Assembly: GCA_024682015.1 (NCBI GenBank)
Contig: JAIKZT010000249.1
Span: forward strand, 1 to 7,314
Length of the DNA stretch: 7,314 bases
From: Clostridia bacterium
Lineage (GTDB): Bacteria; Bacillota; Clostridia; Peptostreptococcales; Anaerovoracaceae
Reading direction: 5' to 3'
Shown: positions 1-5,261 of the stretch, piece by piece
Numbering within the stretch: position 1 is the first letter of the stretch
How the letters are laid out: each line of letters begins with the position of its first letter
Program-made: the position numbers and the translations under genes
The notes under the pieces: model-generated
Database searches by the model: none
Seen by the model: the letters and a program-made list of their open reading frames with translations, nothing else
Told to the model about the DNA's origin: nothing

Positions 1-17
1 AATCTGTTTTCCCGTTT

Positions 18-44
18 GGGTCACACGTTCGTGTGACCCTTTTT
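18..44 (+). terminator. Perfect palindrome followed by a T-run; possible terminator of an upstream gene
   Basis: The arms GGGTCACACG (18-27) and CGTGTGACCC (30-39) are exact reverse complements around two central bases, so the RNA could fold into a 9-bp stem with a GTTC loop. Five T residues (40-44) follow directly, which is the form of a Rho-independent terminator reading rightward, probably for a gene outside the window. The stem is less GC-rich than the terminator at 2773-2819. The same palindrome core recurs at 112-133 without a T-run, so this may equally be one copy of a small dispersed repeat that happens to sit next to Ts. Confidence 0.5.
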
Positions 45-59
45 CATTGCAAGCCGCAT

Positions 60-133
60 GGGTCACATTTTGCCCGTTGTCCGTGTGTCCCATTGCGGGA
101 AATGTCCTGGCGGGTCACATTTTCGTGTGACCC
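60..133. repeat. Further copies of the GGGTCACA/TGTGACCC palindrome
   Basis: A second 22-base palindrome lies at 112-133: GGGTCACA (112-119), six bases, TGTGACCC (126-133). It has the same arms and the same 6-base spacing as 18-39. A degenerate third unit runs from GGGTCACA (60-67) to TGTGTCCC (84-91), with one mismatch between the arms and a longer centre. The 12-base string GGGTCACATTTT occurs twice (60-71 and 112-123). Because each unit is self-complementary, the units can also pair with each other to form one larger structure across 18-133. I see no coding potential on either strand. The cluster resembles a small REP-type or MITE-type intergenic repeat; assignment to a named family would need a genome-wide comparison. 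Confidence 0.6.
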
Positions 134-152
134 CACCCCAAACGCCTTGCCC

Positions 153-181
153 TTGCGTTCGATGAGCCGCTCCTGTAAACT
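153..181 (+). promoter_or_regulatory. Predicted sigma-A promoter of the aminopeptidase-methyltransferase unit
   Basis: TTGCGT (153-158, -35) and TAAACT (176-181, -10) are separated by exactly 17 bases, and TG at 174-175 adds to the -10 side. Transcription would start near 188 and leave a leader of about 55 bases before the ATG at 245. A TATAGG at 181-186 is an alternative -10 but lies too far (22 bases) from the -35. The match is by eye, with four of six -35 bases and four of six -10 bases in consensus. Confidence 0.45.
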
Positions 182-187
182 ATAGGG

Positions 188-217
188 GCGGGCTGCGGCA
201 GAGCGCGCAGGGCCCGC
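188..217 (+). other. GC-rich hairpin at the predicted 5' end of the leader
   Basis: GCGGGC (188-193) is the exact reverse complement of GCCCGC (212-217), and TGC (194-196) with GCA (207-209) can extend the stem inside after a two-base bulge. The hairpin would begin almost at the predicted transcription start and end 13 bases before the GGAGAAAGGA ribosome binding region. A 5'-terminal stem of this kind can protect mRNA from 5' decay. It is not a recognisable riboswitch. Confidence 0.35.
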
Positions 218-244
218 AAACTGCAAGGAGAAAGGACAGAGCAC

Positions 245-1471
245 ATGAAAAAGAGCATTTTAAGAGAATACGCAAGACTGGTCGCCCGCATGGGCGTGAA
301 CGTGCAGAAGGGGCAGGAGGTCTACATCCGTTCCGGCATCGAGAATCCCGAGTTTACGGCCATGGTCGCCGAGGAGTGCTACCGGCTGAAGGCGAAGAAG
401 GTCGTCGTGGACTGGGAATACCAGCCTCTGGACAAACTCGCCTACCGGCATCAGACCGTCAAGACGCTGGGCACCGTGCCCGATTACGTCGAGACCCGCT
501 GGAAGCACTATACGGAAAACCTGCCGTTCTGCCGTATCTACTTGATGAGCGACGACCCGGACGGCCTGAAGGGCGTAAACGCGTCCAAGATGGCCAGGGC
601 CATGCAGATGTCCCGCAAGGTCATCAAGCCCTACCGCGACAAGATGGAGGGCAACAACCAGTGGACCATCGTCGCCGTGCCGGGCAAAAAGTGGGCAAAG
701 AAGCTGTTCCCCGAGCTGCGGACCAGCCAGGCCGTGGAGAAGCTCTGGGGAGAGATCCTGAAGGCCGCGCGCGCCTTGGGAGACCCGGTCAAGGCCTGGG
801 AGGATCACAACCGCGACCTGCGCGAGCGCTGCGCCTACCTGAACGGCCTGGGCATCGAAAAGCTGATCTACAAGGCCGGCAACGGCACGGACTTTTCCGT
901 GGGGCTCATCCCCGAAGGGCTGTTCGCGGGCGGCAGCGAGGTGAGCCGCCAGGGCATCGAATTCAACCCGAACATGCCCACGGAGGAATGCTTTACATCG
1001 CCGCGGCGCGACTCGGCTGAGGGCATCGTCTACGCCAGCAAGCCCCTGAGCTACAACGGGCAACTGATCGAGAACTTCTGGATCCGCTTCCACGAGGGCA
1101 AAGCCGTCGAGTGGCATGCGGAGAAGAACGACGAGCTGCTGAGCGAGCTCATTGCGATGGACGAAGGATCGGCTTACCTGGGCGAAGCGGCGCTCGTGCC
1201 CTACGATTCGCCGATCTGCCAGAGCGGCATCCTGTTCTACAACACGCTGTTCGATGAAAATGCCGCCTGTCACCTGGCGCTGGGCTTTGGCTTCCCCGAC
1301 TGCATCGAAGGAGGCCTTGAGAAGAGCCTCGACGAGATCCACGCGCTGGGCGTCAACGACTCCATGGTCCACGAGGACTTCATGATCGGCACCGCCGACC
1401 TCTCCATCGACGCCGTGTGCCGGGACGGCCGCATCGTACCCATCTTCCGGGACGGCGGCTGGGCGTTTTAG
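245..1471 (+). CDS. M29 family metallo-aminopeptidase (AmpS/PepS-like)
   Basis: This 408-residue protein has the usual length of cytoplasmic M29 aminopeptidases, which remove N-terminal residues from peptides using two divalent metal ions. The family's metal-site segments are all visible: NMPTEE (243-248, ligand Glu248), YLGEAAL (311-317, Glu314), YNTLFDENAACH (332-343, His343) and HEDFMIGTAD (376-385, His376 and Asp378). Their spacing matches what I recall of the AmpS ligands. The family's conserved Tyr, seven residues after the first His, appears here as Phe350. The N-terminal half (MKKSILREYARLVARMGVNV) aligns with the typical family start, and ATG 245 follows AAAGGA (231-236) by 8 bases. 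There is no signal peptide. It is the first gene of a two-gene unit with the rRNA methyltransferase and probably serves general peptide turnover. Family assignment is secure; substrate preference cannot be read. Confidence 0.92.
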   Translation: MKKSILREYARLVARMGVNVQKGQEVYIRSGIENPEFTAMVAEECYRLKAKKVVVDWEYQPLDKLAYRHQTVKTLGTVPDYVETRWKHYTENLPFCRIYLMSDDPDGLKGVNASKMARAMQMSRKVIKPYRDKMEGNNQWTIVAVPGKKWAKKLFPELRTSQAVEKLWGEILKAARALGDPVKAWEDHNRDLRERCAYLNGLGIEKLIYKAGNGTDFSVGLIPEGLFAGGSEVSRQGIEFNPNMPTEECFTSPRRDSAEGIVYASKPLSYNGQLIENFWIRFHEGKAVEWHAEKNDELLSELIAMDEGSAYLGEAALVPYDSPICQSGILFYNTLFDENAACHLALGFGFPDCIEGGLEKSLDEIHALGVNDSMVHEDFMIGTADLSIDAVCRDGRIVPIFRDGGWAF

Positions 1472-1479
1472 AGATACCC

Positions 1480-2718
1480 ATGGACAGACCATTTTCCAAG
1501 ATCATCTGCAACGAAAAGGCGGCGAAACTGCTGCGGGCCGGCCACCCCTGGGTGTATGGCGAGGAAACGCGCCTCGCAGGTGACCCGCCCGAAAACGGCG
1601 CCATCGTAGACGTCTACACCGAAAAGGGCCGTTGGATGGGCGCGGGCTTTTACAATGCGCATTCAAAGATCCTGGTGCGCCTGCTTTCGCGCAACACGAA
1701 CGACCGCTTCGACGAGGCGTTCTGGCGAAGGCGCATCGAATACGCCGTCGCCTACCGCCGCACGGTCATGGGAGAGGCGGGTTTCCGCTGCTGCCGGCTC
1801 ATTTTCGGCGAGGCGGATCTCTTCCCCGGGCTGACCGTGGACCGCTTCGAGGACGTGCTGGTGACGGAAGTGCTCAGCCTGGGCATCGAGGTTCGCAAAG
1901 AACTGCTCTACAGCCTGCTGCGCGAAGTGCTCGCGGAGGCGGGCGTCCCAGTGCGCTGCATCTACGAACGCAATGAAAGCCCGCTGCGCGAAAAGGAGGG
2001 CATGCAGGTGGGCAAGGGTTGCGCGTTCGGCGATCCCGGAGACGGCCATGTGCAGATCGTCGAGAACGGCCTTCGCTACGACGTGGATTTCGTGAACGGC
2101 CAGAAGACCGGTTTCTTCCTGGATCAGAAATATAACCGGGCTGCAGCGGCGAGACTCGCGAAAGGGCGCAGCGTGCTGGACTGCTTCACCCACACCGGAG
2201 CATTCGGTATGAACTGCGCTGCCGGCGGCGCGCGGCAGGTCATCTCCGTGGACATCTCGGAGGATGCCTGCGTGCAGACCCGCGCCAATCTCGCGCTGAA
2301 CGGGCTCGAGGGCAACGTTTCCGTCTGTCAGGCGGACGTGTTCGATTTGCTGACCCGCCTTGCCGCAGGAGAGCGCCCGGCAGGATTTCCGTCCGGCAGG
2401 CATCCATTCGATTACATCATCCTGGATCCGCCGGCCTTCACGAAGAGCCGCCAGACGGCCCAAGCCGCGTTCCGTGGTTACAAGGAGATCAACCTGAAGG
2501 CCATGAAGCTCCTGCCGCGCGGCGGCTATCTGGCCACGTGCAGCTGCTCCCACTTCATGGAGAGCTGGCTGTTCGAGAAGATGCTGCGCGAGGCCGCGTC
2601 CGACGCCGGCGTGCAGCTGCGGCAGATCGAAAATCGTCAGCAGTCGCCGGATCACCCCATCCTGTGGGGCGTTCCCGAGACCGAATACCTGAAGTTTTAC
2701 CTCTTTCAGATCGTCTGA
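1480..2718 (+). CDS. rlmI: RlmI-type class I SAM-dependent 23S rRNA cytosine-C5 methyltransferase with PUA domain
   Basis: The 412-residue product resembles the RlmI/YwbD family; E. coli RlmI methylates 23S rRNA C1962. An N-terminal PUA RNA-binding domain spans about residues 1-75 (GHPWVYGEE at 21-29, GAGFYNAHSKILVRLLSRN at 54-72). A linker domain follows with DLFPGLTVDRF (113-123). The Rossmann-fold catalytic domain has KTGFFLDQKYNR (209-220), motif I LDCFTHTGAFG (233-243), the SAM-ribose acidic residue in SVDIS (256-260), motif IV LDPPAFTKSR (315-324) and motif VI ATCSCSHF (352-359), whose cysteines include the likely catalytic nucleophile. The start at 1480 is preferred because the PUA homology begins there. 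An in-frame ATG at 1417 would add 21 residues of no family resemblance and overlap the aminopeptidase. No good Shine-Dalgarno precedes 1480, and the gene follows the previous stop by 8 bases, so translational coupling is likely. RlmI orthology rather than a close paralogue is inferred. Confidence 0.88.
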   Translation: MDRPFSKIICNEKAAKLLRAGHPWVYGEETRLAGDPPENGAIVDVYTEKGRWMGAGFYNAHSKILVRLLSRNTNDRFDEAFWRRRIEYAVAYRRTVMGEAGFRCCRLIFGEADLFPGLTVDRFEDVLVTEVLSLGIEVRKELLYSLLREVLAEAGVPVRCIYERNESPLREKEGMQVGKGCAFGDPGDGHVQIVENGLRYDVDFVNGQKTGFFLDQKYNRAAAARLAKGRSVLDCFTHTGAFGMNCAAGGARQVISVDISEDACVQTRANLALNGLEGNVSVCQADVFDLLTRLAAGERPAGFPSGRHPFDYIILDPPAFTKSRQTAQAAFRGYKEINLKAMKLLPRGGYLATCSCSHFMESWLFEKMLREAASDAGVQLRQIENRQQSPDHPILWGVPETEYLKFYLFQIV

Positions 2719-2751
2719 CACATGTGACACATGGGGACGGTTCTCTGTCCC
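2716..2751. repeat. REP-like repeat with tandem TGACACATG and a GGGAC/GTCCC hairpin
   Basis: TGACACATG occurs twice back to back (2716-2724, 2725-2733). It is followed by GGGACGG (2734-2740), a TTCT loop and CTGTCCC (2745-2751), which can form a 7-bp stem with one G-T wobble. CACATGTG (2719-2726) is itself a perfect palindrome. The first TGA is the stop codon of the methyltransferase gene, so the element begins inside the coding end. From memory, strings like ACATGGGGACGGTTCT recur between genes in many Bacillota genomes and are linked with REP-associated Y1 transposases. I cannot confirm this here, and no transposase is in the window. Confidence 0.55.
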
Positions 2752-2772
2752 AAACGGCATAAAACGATACAG

Positions 2773-2819
2773 CCCGGCAGGCTGTCGGATCAGGCGATCC
2801 GGTGTCCTGCCGGGTTTTT
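2773..2819 (+). terminator. Intrinsic terminator of the aminopeptidase-methyltransferase unit
   Basis: CCCGGCAGG (2773-2781) and CCTGCCGGG (2806-2814) form a perfect 9-bp GC-rich stem followed by TTTTT (2815-2819). The 24-base interior holds a second hairpin, CGGATC (2786-2791) with GATCCG (2796-2801) around AGGC. An alternative small stem, ACAGCC (2769-2774) with GGCTGT (2780-2785), would compete with the terminator's left arm. With no gene directly downstream, that alternative is probably incidental. Confidence 0.88.
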
Positions 2820-2953
2820 ATCAGCCATGCCCGGCGTTCCATCAGGCGGGGATCAACGCCTCTTTCAGTTATAGAGTTTTTTCATCGTTTCTATGAATGC
2901 AGCTGCTGCGGGCGAGCCGAAGCCGGCCAAGGGAGCCTATCCACGTTTTATCC
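2820..2953. other. Intergenic stretch with no supported feature
   Basis: Between the terminator and the promoter region of the transport operon I find no reading frame with a ribosome binding site, no tRNA-like structure and no strong repeat. There is a weak 5-bp inverted repeat (AGGCG 2844-2848, CGCCT 2857-2861). Base composition shifts from GC-rich to AT-rich towards 2950. Confidence 0.6.
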
Positions 2954-3012
2954 CCTAAAAGTGTGATATTTTGGATTTTAGGATTTTCCCCGTTTTTCTA
3001 TAATCAATATAG
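2954..3012 (+). promoter_or_regulatory. Promoter of the transport operon with operator-like inverted repeats
   Basis: A perfect consensus -10, TATAAT, lies at 2999-3004. The -35 position 17 bases upstream (2976-2981) reads TTTTAG, a weak match, which suggests an activator or a strongly regulated promoter. Two inverted repeats frame these elements. CCTAAAA (2954-2960) and TTTTAGG (2976-2982) are perfect 7-base arms 22 bases apart centre to centre, and the right arm covers the -35. CTATA (2998-3002) and TATAG (3008-3012) overlap the -10. Either could be a regulator site. Neither is a clear Fur or DtxR consensus. Transcription would start near 3011, giving a leader of about 55 bases. Confidence 0.55.
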
Positions 3013-3066
3013 GGCAGTTGTAAAGAACCTGCCTGAGAGTGTGTATTTATAGAAAGGAGAAATTCT

Positions 3067-4149
3067 ATGAAGAAACTGTTAGCCCTGCTGCTGGCATTCG
3101 CCATGGTCTTCTCTCTGGTCGCCTGCACGAGCTCCTCGAACGAGCCCGCCCAGACGGAACCGGAAACGACTCAGCCTGAAGCGACTGAACCGGCCGCAGC
3201 CGAAGATCCGGACACCGGAAAACTCGTCATCTATACCTCCTTCACGGACGCGCAGATGCCGCTGATCAACGACTTTGAAGCCCAGACCGGCATCAAGGTC
3301 GAGGTCATCACCGACGGCGCCTCCGCTCTGCTGAAGAGAGTCGAAGCCGAGAAGGACAGCCCGTATGCGGACATCATCATCGGCGGTTCAAAGACTATCT
3401 ATGGCGACTATCTGGACCTGTTCGAGGAGTATGTGACCCCCAACGACGAGTTCCTGGCTGAGAATCACCACGTCGAATACGGCAAGCTCACGCCGTATTC
3501 CGCCGACTCCATCCTCATCATGTGGAACACGAACCTCATCGGCGACATCGAGATCAAGGGATTCAAGGACTTGCTCAAGCCCGAACTCAAGGGCAAGATC
3601 GCGATGGCAGACCCCGCCGCCGCTTCTTCCGCGGCTTCCGCGCTGTGCCTCATGGCCTGGGTCATGGGCGATCACCAGAGCTACTTCTCTGACCCGTCCA
3701 TCGAGTACCTGACCGAATTCGCGAAGAACCTCGACGGCAAGCTCGCCGCCGGCTCCTCCGCGTGCCACAAGTCCTGCGCCGACGGCGAATACACCTGCGC
3801 CGTCACGTTCAACAGCGCCGTCTACAACTACATCAATGAAGGCGCTCCGGTCAGCTTCTGCTATCCCGAAGAGGGCGTTTCCCCGTTCTCCGACGTAGGT
3901 GCCATCATCAAGGGCGCCGCGAACATGAAGTCCGCGAAGATGTTCATGGACTACATCACCAGCAAGGAAGTTCAGTCCAGAATGGGCGCGGAGATGTTCT
4001 CCAACCCCGTCCGCGTCGACGCCGAACTGCCCGAGTACATGGTCGCGCCGGACGCGATCTACGAATCCGATGAAGATCCCGTAAAGCGCGCCGAGAACAT
4101 GGCCGAGCTGAAGGAGAAGTGGAACGACATCTGGGCATCCGTCAACTAA
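3067..4149 (+). CDS. ABC transporter substrate-binding lipoprotein, ferric/sugar-phosphate/phosphonate type
   Basis: This 360-residue protein has a lipoprotein signal peptide (Lys2-Lys3, hydrophobic 4-19, lipobox LVAC with Cys20) and would be lipid-anchored outside the cell membrane. Residues 21-50 form a Pro/Glu/Thr/Ala-rich tether. The mature domain starts with KLVIYTSFTDAQMPLINDFE (52-71) and contains ADIIIGG (101-107), KIAMADPAA (177-185) and VGAIIKGAANMKSAKMFMDY (277-296). These are typical of the periplasmic-binding type II proteins that include FbpA/AfuA and aminoethylphosphonate binders. There is no adjacent Tyr pair of the FbpA iron-ligand kind anywhere, so iron is not assured; hexose-phosphate, phosphonate or another anion is possible. 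An unusual cluster C233-H234-C237-C244, plus C194 and C265, lies in the mature domain. ATG 3067 follows AAAGGAG (3053-3059) by 7 bases. The ATPase gene begins 31 bases downstream in the same operon. Confidence 0.88.
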   Translation: MKKLLALLLAFAMVFSLVACTSSSNEPAQTEPETTQPEATEPAAAEDPDTGKLVIYTSFTDAQMPLINDFEAQTGIKVEVITDGASALLKRVEAEKDSPYADIIIGGSKTIYGDYLDLFEEYVTPNDEFLAENHHVEYGKLTPYSADSILIMWNTNLIGDIEIKGFKDLLKPELKGKIAMADPAAASSAASALCLMAWVMGDHQSYFSDPSIEYLTEFAKNLDGKLAAGSSACHKSCADGEYTCAVTFNSAVYNYINEGAPVSFCYPEEGVSPFSDVGAIIKGAANMKSAKMFMDYITSKEVQSRMGAEMFSNPVRVDAELPEYMVAPDAIYESDEDPVKRAENMAELKEKWNDIWASVN

Positions 4150-4180
4150 GCAACGCAAAACCGTATAAAGGAATCAGGCA

Positions 4181-5260
4181 ATGAGTGTTACGATCAAATG
4201 CACCGACATCGTCAAGCGGTTCGGTGACAACACAGTAATACCCGGTCTGAATTTAGAGATCAAGGAGAGTGAATTTTTCACTCTCCTTGGCCCATCAGGC
4301 TGCGGTAAAACGACGCTTCTGCGCATGGTAGCAGGGTTCAACTCCATCGAAGGCGGAACGATCTCCTTCAACGACAAGGTCATCAATCAAATCGCGCCCA
4401 ACAAGAGGAACATCGGCATGGTCTTCCAGAACTACGCCATCTTCCCCCATATGAGCGTGATCAAAAACGTCGCGTACGGCCTTACTACCCGCAACGTCTC
4501 CAAGGCCCAAACGGAGCGCCGGGAGAATCACGTCCTGGACAAGCTCACGATCACGCCCCTGCGCGACCGCATGCCTGAACACATGTCCGGCGGGCAGCAA
4601 CAGCGCATCGCCCTGGCCAGAGCCATGGTCATCGAACCCGACGTGCTGCTGATGGACGAACCGCTCTCCAACCTGGACGCCAAGCTGCGCCTGGAGATGA
4701 GAGAGGTCATCCGCGACCTGCAGAAGAGCGTGGGCATCACGACGATCTACGTGACGCACGACCAGGAGGAGGCCATGGCCGTCTCCGACCGGATCGCCGT
4801 CATGAAGGACGGGGTGATCCAGCAGATCGGCACGCCCCGCAGCATCTACCACCGTCCGATGAACATCTTCGTCGCGAACTTCATTGGGTCAACGAACATC
4901 ATCAGCGCCGTCGCAGGCGGCAGGACCGTCACGGTCGACGGCTACAGGGCCGAGATCCCCGCGCTGGCAAGCCCGCTGCCGGAAGGCACGGCTGTCAAAC
5001 TGTCCGTGCGCCCGGAGGAACTGCTTCTGGCCGGCCCGGACGTCCCCGGGATCAAAGGCACCGTCAAGAGCAGCACGTTTCTGGGCAACATGACCCACTA
5101 TCTCGTGATGCTCGACGCCGGCGACGAGATCAAGATCATCCAGGAGTCCTCCGAGACGGACTATCTTTCCCCGGGCGACCGCGTGAACCTGACCATCAAC
5201 ACGGACAAGGTGAACGTCTTCAGCGAAGACGGCGCGAAGAATCTGACGAGGGGGGAGTAG
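4181..5260 (+). CDS. ABC importer ATP-binding subunit with C-terminal TOBE region (FbpC/PotA-like)
   Basis: This 359-residue cytoplasmic ATPase drives the importer. Visible motifs are Walker A GPSGCGKTT (37-45), the Q-loop in VFQNY (Gln83), signature MSGGQQQR (135-142), Walker B VLLMDE (155-160), D-loop SNLD (163-166) and the switch His193 in VTHDQEEAM. The first signature residue is Met rather than the commoner Leu. After the nucleotide-binding domain (to about 235), residues about 240-350 form a TOBE-like regulatory part with KLSVRPEE (273-280) and FLGNMTHYLV (300-309). This architecture is shared by iron, polyamine, sulfate, phosphonate and sugar importers, so it does not fix the substrate. 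ATG 4181 follows AAAGGA (4167-4172) by 8 bases. The stop is one base before the permease start. The first ~150 bases use A/T-ending codons (ACA GTA ATA, TTA, AGT) unlike the rest and contain a perfect 13-bp hairpin. Confidence 0.95.
   Translation: MSVTIKCTDIVKRFGDNTVIPGLNLEIKESEFFTLLGPSGCGKTTLLRMVAGFNSIEGGTISFNDKVINQIAPNKRNIGMVFQNYAIFPHMSVIKNVAYGLTTRNVSKAQTERRENHVLDKLTITPLRDRMPEHMSGGQQQRIALARAMVIEPDVLLMDEPLSNLDAKLRLEMREVIRDLQKSVGITTIYVTHDQEEAMAVSDRIAVMKDGVIQQIGTPRSIYHRPMNIFVANFIGSTNIISAVAGGRTVTVDGYRAEIPALASPLPEGTAVKLSVRPEELLLAGPDVPGIKGTVKSSTFLGNMTHYLVMLDAGDEIKIIQESSETDYLSPGDRVNLTINTDKVNVFSEDGAKNLTRGE
4261..4289 (+). other. Perfect 13-bp inverted repeat (hairpin) inside the ATPase coding region
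   Basis: CAAGGAGAGTGAA (4261-4273) and TTCACTCTCCTTG (4277-4289) are exact reverse complements around TTT. A U-G pair (4260/4290) could add a fourteenth step. The stem covers codons 27-37, just before Walker A. It is not an intrinsic terminator, since GGCCCATC rather than a T-run follows. The left arm contains a Shine-Dalgarno-like AAGGAG with no suitably spaced start codon. Being this exact by chance is unlikely. Function is inferred at most: mRNA stability, translation pausing or unequal expression of binding protein and ATPase. Confidence 0.75.
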
Positions 5261-5261
5261 C

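Noticed and set aside
60..123. Possible CRISPR-like direct repeats
   Set aside because: Only two 12-base direct copies exist, embedded in palindromes, with no regular spacers and no cas genes.
1417..1479. Longer N-terminus for the methyltransferase (ATG 1417)
   Set aside because: The extra 21 residues overlap the aminopeptidase, look like a frame shadow (Arg/Pro-rich) and precede the natural PUA-domain start at 1480.
260..1492. 410-codon open frame on the minus strand opposite the aminopeptidase
   Set aside because: It mirrors a GC-rich gene with clear M29 motifs. Its product is Val/Ala/Asp/His/Arg-rich with no recognisable domain, as expected of an antisense shadow.
1663..2760. 365-codon minus-strand open frame opposite the methyltransferase
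   Set aside because: It is a shadow of the RlmI-type gene with low-complexity composition and no family resemblance, and its start lies in the REP-like repeat and intergenic region.
2538..2842. Short open frames on both strands spanning the methyltransferase end and terminator
   Set aside because: They cross the stop codon, repeat and terminator, have no ribosome binding site and no recognisable product.
2844..2861. Small inverted repeat AGGCG/CGCCT followed by TCTTTC
   Set aside because: A 5-bp stem with an interrupted T-run is too weak for a terminator and adds nothing to the strong one at 2773-2819.
3388..4158. Minus-strand open frame opposite the binding-protein gene
   Set aside because: The plus strand has an unmistakable lipoprotein and binding-protein sequence, and the minus product is a Gly/Val/Asp/Arg-rich shadow.
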